DNA from: Pelecanus crispus
Lineage: Eukaryota > Chordata > Aves > Pelecaniformes > Pelecanidae
DNA: 64,000 bases
Direction of reading: 5' to 3'
Assembly (NCBI RefSeq): GCF_030463565.1
Contig: NC_134675.1
Location: 14,715,862 to 14,779,861 of the forward strand
Shown here: positions 13,701 through 23,470 of the stretch, piece after piece
How positions within the stretch are numbered: the stretch's first letter is position 1
Layout: each line of letters opens with the position of its first letter
Notes under the pieces: model-generated
Database searches by the model: none
Told to the model about the DNA's origin: nothing
What the model saw: the letters and a program-made list of their open reading frames with translations, nothing else
Position numbers and translations under genes: made by a program

Positions 13701-16700
13701 AAAATTGAAGTCTTTTCGTTAGCAACATCATGACAGGCATTATCTTAGAGAATTACATCTCATAGAAAGTATTAGCTTTGTTGTTATGAGGTGACATGAA
13801 TTATCTACTCTACTGTTGTTTCAGCTCCTCCTCAAGCCTCAAGAGAGACCAACACATATTGGATGATGCCGGAAAAGAAAAAAAACATGGAACTAGCCCA
13901 AACACAATAGGGGTTTATAAAAAGTTGAGGCCATCTTTTCTTGACTGCGAAACACTTACAGGATCAACATACTAGTGAATACTGCAAACACTTGGTATAT
14001 CTTAAATGTCTGATAAACCCTTTGTAATCTAAGAATAGTATATAAGGACACTATTCTGTGTTGTCTAAAATCTGCCCCCAACTTGATGAACTTCTACTTT
14101 TACAGCAGCTGAAGACTGTTTCAAGAATTTATGAATATGTACTAAGGAAGACAATTTTGTTATGGAAGTTTTTTCCAAACATTTAAATTCTATGGTAGTT
14201 TTCCCAACAATCTCTACACAAGCTTTAATGGAGTTTTGACTGGTTTCAAGCTGCAAGATTATCTTGAGGATTTTTTTATATATTTATTGATTAAAATAGG
14301 GGGAAAAAAGAGTGCTGTGTGACGCTACCATTTAGTTGCCTTGTTATGAGAAAATGGATATTGAGTCAACAGAAACAGAAGATTGCCCTTTACAGTTGGC
14401 AAAGTGACAAATCCCTATTGGCAGTTTTACTAAGACAAAATTCAGCTGTTACTTGACCACTGCGACCATTTTATGTATTTCTTTCCTGCCTGTCACTTTT
14501 TCAGGTAGTAATTCATAACAAGACAATATGGGTTTAGAAATTTATACTTTGTTACAATATTTATAAATTTCATATAATAAGTTTCTTCAGATAACATAAG
14601 TTACGAGAAGCTGAAACGTGTAAAAATCTCCTCAGTCTGTACATAACCAAAAAAGAATATAGTAAAAGCAATTGTCATTTAGTTCACATTCACAATTTTT
14701 ACTATTTTAATTAAGTCATGTTAAGTTAAAACCTGTGTACAAACACTAAGCAATTAACTATCACCTGTAACAGCAGTCTTATTGGCAAAGATGCATCTAT
14801 ACAGTGCTGAGTGGTACCTTCTGGAATTTTCAACTCATTTTCAAAACAAAACAAAACCATTTTATCTTCAGTTGTAGTTTTCCTATTAAACATCAGCTTT
14901 TAATGTTTTAAGACCATTTCAGAACTATTAATTAACAAGTGTCAATACCTACAGATATTAAACAAGTACATTAAGATATCCATTTGAATGAACTGCTATA
15001 TAATAAATCATTAATTCAATCACTCACTAGTAGGTAGGGAAGCAGTCCCTCCCCACCTCCCACCAAGAAATACTTTACACTTCAAAGTTTAAATACTACA
15101 GCTACAGCCTTCCTGAACAGCAATAAGACTTAAACTGAACATTCTCACTAAGCAATTAATGCCGTAAGTATTCTATATCTACAGAACAATGTTCTGTTTA
15201 TATCTACTGATTACTCAATTAGTCCAAGAACCTTTAGCAGTCTTTGTTAGTATTTTAAATCAAGTATTCCCTTCTCCCCCACTCTCATCCTTCTGTAGAA
15301 TGGAATTTATTAAGAACTCTGTTCTTCAAATGCAACAAACCATTTTGGTTGCCACAAGTCAGCAGGAACTGTATGCTAGCTTTTATACAAAAATCAACAC
15401 CGACTTCAAAATTGAACATCTTGCGCCCAGATACAATTTAAGTGTGTTACTTTTAAAATTAAGGTTTGATAGCCAAAATGCTCCTCAAGTGTCAAATTAT
15501 CTACTAAAATTGAACATGTGTCTGAAAACTATATTCTGGCACTAGTAATTTTTCTTGATTCTGAGGGTACTAATACTCAAGAAGCATTCATAATTAACAG
15601 TTCCTCAAGACCATCACCAAAGGGATATGCCTACTTAAGAGAAAGTAAATAAATTGTCAGCTTCTGTTAAGTCAGTTGTACCTAGTGTTACTCTGCAAAC
15701 ATACCTGGCTCAGTCTCTGTTTTTGGTGACACTTTTTCCTCTCTCGAAATGCTCATTTCTGTCATTTGCTGCATTACAGGCAAAGCGGCAACAGGCACGT
15801 TTCTGTTTACATACAGTGAAATGGGTAATTACATTAGTTTTGAGTTCATAAGAGCTTAAACTGTCAAAATCCATCAATAGACTACCTGATCAGTTATTAT
15901 TGATACATGTTCCTGATCTGTACTTCTACTATCTCTCTTCCCTAGAAGAAACTTAGCAATCTGTAGCAAATATTTCCCCAGATAAACCAGAAATATCCTT
16001 GTAAATGTAGTAGTCCAACACCAAACACTAATTGGTTCTCATTTATAAAAAGATTCATAAAGCACTGTCAGGTGCACTGTCCCTTTTCCCTCTGCAGAAA
16101 CTCACTGTAATAGGGTAAGGTTACTGCAATGTTACTTTAACTTGCTATACACTCACAGTTCATTCAAACCTCAAAATAATATCTTCATCTGGTGAAGAGT
16201 CTAGAGAACAAGTCTTATGAGAAGAGGCTGAGGGAATTGGGGCTGTTTAGTCTGGAGAAAAATGCTGCTTATTGCTTTCTACAACTACCTGAAAGGAGGT
16301 TGTAGTGAGGTGGGTGTCGGTCTTTTTCCCCCCCAAGTAACAAGCAATAGGACAAGAGGAAACAACCTCAAGTTGTACCAGGAGAGGTTTAGACTGGATA
16401 TTATGAAAAATTTCTTCACCGAAAGGGTTGTCAAGCATTGGAACAGGCTGCCCAGGAAAGTGGTTGTGTCCCCATCCCTGGAGGTATTTAAAAGATGTGT
16501 AGATGTGGTGCTTAGGGACATGATTTAGTGGTGGACTTGGCAGCGTTAGGTTTACAGTTGGACTCAATCTTAAATGTCTTTTCCAACCTAAATGATTCTA
16601 TGATCTTACCTTGATTTTTCAGATGTGCTACTAGCAGTACCTTCACAGTTGTTTAAGCTAGTGTCTGCTCTCTGTACAGATGCAGAGTCTGAAGTAGGAC

Positions 16701-17224
16701 TGTTTGAACCACTAGCTGTACCTATAACAGAAATTTGAGAAGTTAATAAGCAAAGCATAGAATACAAGTTAGTCAAGTAGTTTTGCATACAGTTATGATC
16801 CATTTCAAATCATTCCTCATTCTACTGCATCTTCTTAATTAAGAGAGACTATACTGTTAATGACCAAAATACAGGGATTGTGGGCCAGAACATTACTCAA
16901 CAATGTATTTTTATTTTTACTGCGATTTAAAGTATTATTCCCTTTGACATTCATAGTTTTAGTATGCAGCTATCAGAAGATCTCCTGAAATAAATTCCGC
17001 AAATCCTCTCATCGCCTATACATTATATTTTCCAAGACACAAAAAAAGAAATTAAAAAGACTCAAACCTTTACCCATTGGGCTGATTCTACCACTATTCT
17101 GCTGTCGCTGAAGATGCTCTTTGTAGCAAACAGAACACATCCCATTTGTCCTAGGATTTCCATAAAATCCACATCCTGTACTACACAGCATGGGCCCTGG
17201 GGTCTGGTTTGTCTCCTGAGCCAT
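1575..17224 (-). CDS. ZFAND5: ZFAND5, A20/AN1 zinc finger protein 5 (five coding exons)
   Basis: The coding exons, in transcript order, are 17224-17074, 16721-16610, 15802-15705, 2127-2005 and 1723-1575. Together they give 633 bases, or 210 residues plus a stop; mammalian ZFAND5 is about 213. All junctions have GT/AG sites and the phases match. An A20 zinc finger lies at about residues 14-33 (Cys14, 18, 30, 33). A Ser/Thr-rich linker follows. The C-terminal AN1 finger has Cys151/154, Cys165/167, Cys172, His175, His181 and Cys183. The family binds ubiquitin through A20, associates with the 26S proteasome to stimulate degradation, and (as ZNF216) acts in muscle atrophy and in binding AU-rich mRNA; these roles are family knowledge. 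The linker residues between the fingers fit ZFAND5 better than the paralogue ZFAND6. The reading frame is intact. A 13.6 kb intron full of CR1 elements separates the third and fourth coding exons. Confidence 0.95.
2005..2127 (-). CDS. ZFAND5: ZFAND5 fourth coding exon (linker end and start of AN1)
   Basis: This exon is 123 bases long. It encodes a Ser/Pro-rich segment, then the [13 protein letters not shown] motif that opens the AN1 finger (Cys151, Cys154). The acceptor CAG is at 2130-2128 and the donor GT at 2004-2003. An open frame continues through the upstream intron to an in-intron ATG near 2170; that is read-through of intron sequence and not a real start. Confidence 0.94.
2128..4197. 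other. ZFAND5 intron, no recognised feature
   Basis: AT-rich intron sequence just upstream of the fourth coding exon. Only short simple-sequence tracts (A run near 3971) are visible. No coding exon or recognisable repeat was found. Confidence 0.6.
4198..5280 (+). mobile_element. Old ERV fragment: LTR-A 3' end, primer site, leader minisatellite
   Basis: Positions 4198-4283 match the 3' end of the LTR-A family seen at 36626-37197 and end in ..CACAACA. Next comes a decayed primer site at 4292-4309 (tagcacccaacatggggc), three changes from the site of the provirus at 54586-54569. The downstream sequence shares the GAGATAA leader. From about 4600 to 5060 there is a degenerate tandem repeat. It has recurring units around TGTGGCTGTGGATAAGTCC and GCAGGTATACC, at roughly 55-60 base spacing. 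The rest, to about 5280, looks like retroviral leader or gag remnant. No open gene survives. It is oriented opposite to ZFAND5. Confidence 0.7.
5281..6450. other. ZFAND5 intron, no recognised feature
   Basis: AT-rich intron sequence with no recognisable gene, repeat or RNA. Confidence 0.55.
6451..7299 (+). mobile_element. CR1 LINE, 5'-truncated 3' portion
   Basis: The translation shows the C-terminal part of CR1 ORF2 (motifs [57 protein letters not shown]), broken by stops and frameshifts. It ends in the CR1 3' tail with CCTTCCAACCC and ATTCTATGAT. A T run at 7088-7105 interrupts the KNFF region. It lies in antisense orientation in the large ZFAND5 intron. Confidence 0.9.
7661..8113 (+). mobile_element. 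LTR-B fragment (3' part)
   Basis: This matches the 3' half of the LTR at 43107-44243: GAACTGACTGCAACC, a Gly-rich purine tract, AATAAATTAAATT (poly(A) signal), and the end GTCAGCCAAGGTCAACCCACTACA. The 5' part is missing or unrecognisable. No flanking duplication is visible. Confidence 0.75.
8114..9754. other. ZFAND5 intron, no recognised feature
   Basis: AT-rich intron sequence with an A run near 8297. Nothing coding or repetitive was recognised. Confidence 0.55.
9755..12558 (+). mobile_element. CR1 LINE, long copy with ORF1 end and ORF2
   Basis: The element opens inside the ORF1 esterase region ([10 protein letters not shown] .. [13 protein letters not shown] .. MAPGLAG). It continues into ORF2 from about 10088 and ends at the CR1 3' repeat ATTCTATGATTCTATG at 12541-12558. 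It is oriented opposite to ZFAND5, in its 13.6 kb intron. ORF2 is interrupted, so the copy is dead. Confidence 0.93.
10088..12449 (+). pseudogene. CR1 ORF2 (endonuclease-reverse transcriptase), broken
   Basis: ORF2 of CR1 codes for an apurinic-type endonuclease plus reverse transcriptase used in target-primed retrotransposition (family knowledge). The endonuclease part is at 10088-10790 ([34 protein letters not shown]). It runs directly into [18 protein letters not shown] without the roughly 130-150 residue linker present in the copy at 60237-61997, so an internal deletion lies near 10800. The reverse transcriptase follows in shifted frames: [13 protein letters not shown] at 11385-11425, [15 protein letters not shown], and the catalytic FADDTKLGG in the open segment 11514-12449. 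Frameshifts occur near 10940 and 11300, and a stop at about 11500 (WLGD*). It cannot make a full protein. Confidence 0.88.
12559..15704. other. ZFAND5 intron, no recognised feature
   Basis: AT-rich intron sequence with A-rich simple tracts (13545-13610). A 118-codon open frame at 15189-15545 has no recognisable motif and is probably chance. Confidence 0.55.
15705..15802 (-). CDS. ZFAND5: ZFAND5 third coding exon (linker)
   Basis: This exon is 98 bases long (one base, 32 codons, one base). It encodes the linker segment with the motif [10 protein letters not shown], recognisable from ZFAND5. The acceptor CAG is at 15805-15803 and the donor GT at 15704-15703. It is followed by the 13.6 kb intron. 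Confidence 0.92.
16188..16605 (+). mobile_element. CR1 LINE 3' end abutting a ZFAND5 splice donor
   Basis: CR1 ORF2 C-terminal sequence ([30 protein letters not shown]) is followed by the CR1 tail TTTTCCAACCTAAATGATTCTATGATC. An internal deletion removes about 25 bases near 16260. The last CR1 repeat ends at about 16605, and the ZFAND5 donor GT is at 16609-16608. Confidence 0.9.
16610..16721 (-). CDS. ZFAND5: ZFAND5 second coding exon (Ser/Thr-rich linker)
   Basis: This exon is 112 bases long and encodes residues 51-88 in part. The Ser/Asn/Thr-rich linker is characteristic of ZFAND5. The acceptor TAG is at 16724-16722. The donor reads AAG/GTAAG, with GT at 16609-16608. The end of a CR1 element begins only about 5 bases into the following intron (see 16188-16605). 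Confidence 0.93.
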
Positions 17225-17231
17225 TTCAGTG
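17074..17231 (-). CDS. ZFAND5: ZFAND5 first coding exon (A20 finger)
   Basis: The acceptor CAG is at 17234-17232, followed by 7 bases of 5' UTR and the ATG at 17224-17222. The exon encodes residues 1-50 plus one base, starting [10 protein letters not shown], with the complete A20 Cys4 finger (Cys14, 18, 30, 33). The donor GT is at 17073-17072. The start is chosen because the N-terminal residues match the conserved start of ZFAND5/6 proteins and the acceptor lies just upstream. Confidence 0.94.
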
Positions 17232-17445
17232 CTGTAAATAAAACCAAGAACTGCATTAGGAACTGGCATTTCTCACCAAAATTGATTACAGGGTTATAGA
17301 ATTAAAGTAGGTCTGCTTACCTTGCCCACAAAAACCAATATCAGCATTTTTAAAGATGGCTATATGGATGTTAATATATACTTCAATTCTATTGATAAGT
17401 AATATAGTTATGAACCTCTAAGAGAGGTAAAAAGCATTATCATGG

Positions 17446-18473
17446 TGTAGTGGGTTGGCCTTGGCTGGATGCCAGATGCCCACCAAGCCGCTCTATCACT
17501 CCCCCTCCTCAACTGAACAGGTAGAAAAATATGATGAAAGGCTCAGGGCTTGAGATAAGGACAGAGAGAGATCACTCACCAATTACCATCATGGGCAAAA
17601 TAGACTCGACTTGGGAAAAATTAGTTTAATTTATTGCCAATCAAATCAGATAAGGATGATGAGAAATAAAACCAAATCTTAAAACACCTTCCCCCCACTG
17701 CTCCCTTCTTCCTAGGCTCAACTTCACTCATGATTTTCTCTACCTCCCCCCCCTCCAAACAGCACAGGGGGATGGGGAATGGGGGTTGTGGTCAGTTGAT
17801 AAAATGTTGTCTCTGCTGCTCTTTCCTCCTCACACTCTTCTGCTCCAGCATGGGGTCCCTCCCATGGGAGACAGTCCTCCACAAACTTCTCCAGCGTGGG
17901 TCCCCCACAGGGCCACAAATCCTGCCAGAAAACCTGCTCCTGCATGGGCTCCTTTCCACAGGGCTGCAGTTCCTGCCAGGAGCCTGCTCCAGCATGGGCT
18001 CTCTATGGGGTCACAGCTTCCTTCAGGGCACATCCACCTGTTCCAGCATGGGGTCCTCCACAGGCTGCAGGGTGGATATCTGCTCCACCACGGACCTCCA
18101 TGGGCTGCAGAAGGACAGCCTGTCTCACGATGGTCTTTACCACGGGCTGCAGGGGAATCTGCTCCAGTGCCTGGAGCACCTCCTTCTCCCTCCTTCTTCA
18201 CTGACCTTGGTGTCTGCAGTCATTGCTCTCACATTCTCACTCCTCTCTTCCAGCTGCTATTGCACAGGTTTCCCCCCCCCCCCTTCTTAAATATGTTATC
18301 ACAGAGGCACTACCACCATCACTGATTGGCTCAGCTTTGGTCAGCAGCAGGTCCGTCTTGGAGACAGCTGGCATTGGCTCTTTCAGACATCAGGGAAGCT
18401 TCTAGCAACTTCTCACAGAAGCCACCCCTGTAGCCCCCCTGCTACTAAAACCTTGCCACACAAACCCAATACA
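17446..18473 (-). mobile_element. Solo LTR, family LTR-B
   Basis: On the minus strand it begins TGTATTGGGTTTG and ends CCAACCCACTACA. The flanks CATGG (17441-17445) and CATAG (18474-18478) are a 5-base target duplication with one mismatch. The interior has a CAGCCC/GGAGCAGG minisatellite (about 17830-18130), which gives long but meaningless open frames on both strands. A reverse CCAAT box (18328-18334 region) and a C run are also present. It lies in ZFAND5 intron 1, in the same orientation as the gene. Confidence 0.85.
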
Positions 18474-21400
18474 CATAGTAATACCGAGAAATAATATACT
18501 TGTCAGACACTGAGCTGTGCGTGCAGGTTACAACCAAATTGAATTCAACAGCCAACAAAAACTTTATTACCAACCTCTAAGTGCTTACAGGGTAGAAAAA
18601 AAAAAAAATCCCACAGCTAGATGGGTAGAATAAGCAAGACCAAGTTTGGGTCTACTAAACAATTCTGGTAATTAGCATAGCTTATCTTTGCAGACTCCAA
18701 AAGAACTCCACTTTTTCAGTAATGTTGATCTTGCATCATTCTGATGCTAATCCCATTATTAGCAGTTGGTACTTTCACAACACATTTTTTAAACAGAACA
18801 AAAATCACTGAAGTATGGGCAGTCATTTTAAAACTGTATTTTATATCTTTAGGAGAAATTTCCATAACAAGACCTTTAACTCTGCTTAAATTGCATATGA
18901 AACCCAATACTGAATATTAACTGGCATCAACATGCATGCAACAAGCCCTCAAAACAGATGATCAAAAAGCATTTATGAAATAAGCTTAGACCAGATTTTA
19001 CTCTTCCAAGAAAAATAAAACAATTTTAGACTGTTGAATACATTCATTTACACAGCCTACACATTTCCAAAAAGCCAGTTAAAACTTTTGTCTCAAAGAT
19101 ATAGGCAGACTTCCGCACCTCCCAAAGGTAGATAACACCAACCCTCATCTCTGCCATCAACTGCATAAGTTAGGAATAAAAATACTTCACCTTCACCAGT
19201 AGTTAACATCTGCAAAACAAGACTAGTAGAAAAACTGTAACCAAATCCTTAGTTCCCAGTGGCAATAAAATTGGAATATAGTAATCAAGCGATCTACTAC
19301 AAGTTGAGGACACAAGAACATTGTGCTTGTCCTCCAAAAATTTAGATTTAGTGGAAGTACTGCCTATGGCACTTGGAGACATTTTAGTGAAAACTCTAGA
19401 TTACTGCCTTCCTCTTTAAGGGCAGCCACAATAAGGGACATTTATCTGCTGATGCTCATGAGAGCTCAAACATACTAAATGCTAATATATTAAACAGTAA
19501 GACAACTGTAGTTGACAGCAGTATTTGTCTAGTTAATCTAAACTTCTGGGATCAAAGTAAATCAATATCAGGAGAAAAGAGTAAAATTAATCTGCTTGCC
19601 TGCTGGCAGTCACAGGACTTCAACGATTTATACCTTTGTTTCAGTACTACAAAGCAAACACACTTATTCCAATATATCTCTCAACAAATTGCAGTTTTAC
19701 AGCCATACACCAGTCAATGGATGCAACAGAAAATCTAAAGCCTAAAAAAAAAAAAAAAAAATTTCTCATCTTTATTGTAGCTCTATGTTATTATAATACA
19801 AATAAAGACTGTACTTCTGCCCTTATTATGCAGGTAAGCTCAAAGCGCTATCTCAATTGACTTGCTCTGCTTTCAAATTAGCATATTTCACCACTTACTA
19901 AATTTAGCTTTAGGTATTAATGCTGCTATTAACATATTACAAACAAGAGTCTTCATGGCTCCTTTGTCAGCACAGTCTTTCACTACTTTAAATACATGCC
20001 CCTAATTGAAAGATCAAGTTGTTATCCAATGCTTAAGTAATTGTGCTTTTTCACACTCTTTAAGGTCCAGGTATCACCTGACTAGGTTATAATATACTTT
20101 CCAGAATTTAATCTACTAACCAGGACACTAAAATATGCCATTTAATCTTTTGAACAACAGTGAAAGTGAAGTTTTCAGAAGAGACAGATTACATACTTCT
20201 CCAATTCTTCCCTACGAGCTTTTCTACTAAGATCAGTAACTAGCTAAGGCCTTACAAATTCAATTCTATTTCCTGGAAAACTAGCTAATACCATCACATA
20301 TCTGCTTTCCTGAACTTTTCTCAGAAACTCGGGTCACATTGGTGAGCACATTAGCTTCCGCCTGTCACAAGGCTGCAGTGTCCCCCCCCTTGCCAACAGG
20401 GGCCTCTGAAATCAGCTTCTATTTATATCTCTGAAGGCTACCAACTCCAACAACCCACAGAACAAGCAGCCAAGCATACACCCACTGTAAGAGGAAAATA
20501 TGAAATTCGATTAACATGACTACAGCTTCTTTTCTAGAGAAAAAGGGAATGCAGATACTTAAATTCAATCGAGAAAACACAGCATCATGAGGTAGTCTTC
20601 TCAAACAGACATTTTCATCTCTATTTCACAGCAAGAACAGAAAACAACTGGCTATGATCAGAAACCTAAGAGATGATTACTCTCTCACAGCCTTACAAAT
20701 ACATCCCTCAACCTTTTTGGTTGGGTGGTTACAACCAAACCTTTGCAAGAGATATAAAGATCTCTTCTACCCCCAAAAGGAGAAAGTCTTAACCCTCAGA
20801 GATGTCCCTGTTTAACCCTGACCTCCCAATATAAAAATGAACTATTTTATTCAGTGTGTCAACTCAAACAGTAATTTACATCACTGACCTTCACAGTTAC
20901 TGGCAAATTTACCCAGCTAAACTAAAAGGGGAACATAAATACTTTATTATTAGTAGTAAAGTTAACAAAGTCTCATAACTAAGACATCTTTTTAGTTCCA
21001 AGATACAACTAAGATGAGGCATAGTCAACTTCAATAGCGGCAGATATTGAGATTATTTGAATGATCAATATAACTAAGCTCTTTCTTGCACACCAAGTGC
21101 ACTTCCAATAAACAACTGAATCCTAACACTTATGCACTTCGTGAAGTACATAAATGCACTAAAAATTATCCTAATACTTACTTAATGAAGGGAATACAAA
21201 TACAAACTAATTTAAAATCAATAATAAAACCTTGGAACTGAGTAAGCGATAGGGCTAAACTGGCTGGTTAAATAAATACTTATTTATCTGAATATCCTCT
21301 GCTAGAAAACAGACCAAAAAAAAAACACCACACCAAACAAACAGCAAGGATGTTTCAGGTATACGCCTCTCTAACAGTGTCCTAGGTGAAGCAAAAAGAC

Positions 21401-21509
21401 AAAGTAAATGCTAAGAACACGGATCAAACCAGGCATTTCCTAATGACAATTAAATCCAGCTCAATGAGTCAGACAAAAGGGAAGGCACTGCCAAGTGCTC
21501 AAAGCGTGG
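18474..21509. other. ZFAND5 intron 1, no recognised feature
   Basis: AT-rich intron between the solo LTR and the CpG island. Only short A runs (18598, 19746) are visible. Confidence 0.55.
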
Positions 21510-21603
21510 TACGTTTCAGTCGCCTTCCCCCCCCTCCGAGGATACCGGAACACAAAAGACCCAGAGGCTGCCGGGCTAAGGAGGGAAGAGAAGAGAAAGG
21601 AGG

Positions 21604-21639
<36 letters not shown>

Positions 21640-22560
21640 GGGGGGGGGGGGGGAGGATGCCAAGCCGGAAATGTGAAATGTGGAGCCCCGGGCACTCCCC
21701 GCCGCGGCCTCTCACAAACCCCTGAATCATGTTCGGCACCAGCTGCCGCGCGGCCCCCCTCACCCCCCCTCCCAGCGAGGACTGAGGAAGCCTCACTGTC
21801 TCGCTCCCATTGTCTGCCCCACTTAAGGGGGAAGTGGGGTATACACCAGGCCGGCTCGCAGCCTCCCTCCGCAGCACCCGCCGCGTCGGAGAATGAGAGG
21901 AAGGGGACCGCCGGAGGAGACGAGAGACGCCCTGCCACCCCTCGTCTCGCGGAAGGCAGCAGAAACGCCGCGGGGAGGCCTAAGCTCCCTCCCACGCCGC
22001 TCCTCTGCGCACACCGCCACCGCACTAACAGCTCTCAGAAATCGAGCCCACATCCCCCCGAGCCGCCCCTCAGCGCCCGCGTACCTGCTCCTGGGAGTGG
22101 GGGGGCGGAGCGAGAAACCCCACGGCCGATGTCGGAGGCGCTGCAGGTGGCTCCGGACTGTTTCTGGAGAACGAAGGGCAAGAGGGTGTGGGGCACGAAG
22201 CTAGCGGCAGCGGCGCGGAACGAGACGCGCGACGCGCAGAAGGACGAAAGGAAGGCGCAAGAAAGAAAGAATTGAGGAAGGAGGGATCCGAACCCGCCGG
22301 TCCGCTCGCGTCAGCTCCGCCTCCTCCTGAGGCCTGCACGCCCGCGCGCTCCCACGCGGAGGCGGCTAGGGAGGGGGAAGAAAGGACGAAGCACACGCGA
22401 GGTGGCTCACGGTACCGCCGCTATTCGCCTAGTCACCAACCTCCCCCTCCCCGAGACTGGGGACTATACAGGAATGGACAGAGACTCCGCGCGTAGTCAG
22501 AGAACGTCGTTTAGCTCTCTAGAGGGGTGGGGAAGCGGAAGGAGCCGTGTCCAGAGCAGT
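21510..22560 (-). promoter_or_regulatory. ZFAND5: ZFAND5 CpG-island promoter and non-coding exon 1
   Basis: This is a GC- and CpG-rich block in otherwise AT-rich DNA, placed about 5 kb upstream of the ATG on the gene's strand. A good donor (GAGCAG/GTACGC, GT at 22084-22083) marks the end of a probable non-coding exon 1, which would extend from 22085 toward about 22.4 kb. No TATA box is evident, as is usual for housekeeping CpG promoters. The island contains a 33-base A tract (21604-21636) followed by a G run, placed downstream of the likely start. Several 70-200 residue open frames here come from the base composition. Confidence 0.75.
21604..21653. repeat. Poly(A)/poly(G) tract inside the CpG island
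   Basis: Thirty-three consecutive A (21604-21636) are followed after GGC by 14 consecutive G (21640-21653). On the ZFAND5 strand this is a C run then a T run. It lies within intron 1 about 430 bases after the exon 1 donor. The length is likely polymorphic and could be affected by sequencing error. Confidence 0.85.
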
Positions 22561-22717
22561 GGCAACTGTCTCGCGTGGCTTCAGCCAGCCCACAGAAATG
22601 AGACAGAGCTACGCACAAGGAGATAAAGAAAACAAAGCCTTCCCCCATCCACTTGCGCTAATAACAGACACCTCAGCCGCTAATTAACGGTTCCGTTTAA
22701 ACTTGCACGTGCAGCAG

Positions 22718-23470
22718 TGTCACAGGTGAATTATTAAGAGAAGTCATAGAATCATTGTGGGGTTAACTAAAACGGTTTTATTAATGATTAAACGATGAAC
22801 AAATGATAGTTAATCGATGATTGAATGAAAATTAAATGGCAATCAAATGATGATTAAGCAATAATTGAATGGTAATTAAACAATGATTTGACAATTATTT
22901 AAATGATGATTTAAATGATAATTTAGTGGTTAGATGATGATTTAGACAGTGGTCAAACACTCTACTACACTTCTAATAATTAAGCTATAGCTGGATATAT
23001 AAATGTTGCTAGCATACAATATACTTTTAGGCCTAATGTAAAATGTTGATTACCTCATTATAGATATCAGATGCTTGGGTAAGGGGTCTCTCAGCCTTGA
23101 GGAGTAACCTTAAGGGGTGTCCCTGCTCAAGGGGGAGATCACAGCCATGCAGCTTGCAGCCATACAGGAGAGCTCAATGGGCTTGGAGGGCTACAGATAT
23201 TTATAGCATAAAGTGATTGACTTGTAGTCAAACCTCCCTTTGGTGTATGTGCAGGAGTGCAGCTGTAGCAGTTTTAGTTTTGTCTAGTCCCAGCTCAGTC
23301 TGGTACTGTTAGCTCCTGATAAGACACAGCCTAGATTCCTTAGTTCCTGAGAAGATATGGCCTCACACAGTTCTCAAGGTTTGCACATCAAGGATTATTT
23401 CAGTCAGGCCTACTTGTCAGTGATGCCTGAACCAAAGTACTGTTCACTCAGAGTGGGTGTATCCATCACA
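22718..23470. mobile_element. Solo LTR (LTR-F) just upstream of the ZFAND5 promoter
   Basis: It starts TGTCACAGGTG and ends GTATCCATCACA. It is flanked on both sides by AGCAG (22713-22717 and 23471-23475), a perfect 5-base target duplication. The termini resemble those of LTR-E at 40338-41766. Positions about 22765-22950 are a degenerate tandem repeat built on AATGATGATTAA-like units of about 12-13 bases. Orientation could not be fixed; the ends suggest minus. Confidence 0.75.

Noticed and set aside
15189-15545. 118-codon plus-strand open frame in a ZFAND5 intron
   Set aside because: It has no motif, low complexity of composition and no splice or promoter support. It is probably chance in AT-rich DNA.
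17730-18325. Long open frames (up to 186 codons) on both strands
   Set aside because: They lie in the LTR-B minisatellite. The same frames recur at 29841-30461 and 43273-44031, so they are repeat-derived.
21386-22626. Several overlapping open frames up to 200 codons on both strands at the CpG island
   Set aside because: They arise from high GC content and the A/G runs. None has a recognisable domain, and they overlap the ZFAND5 promoter.
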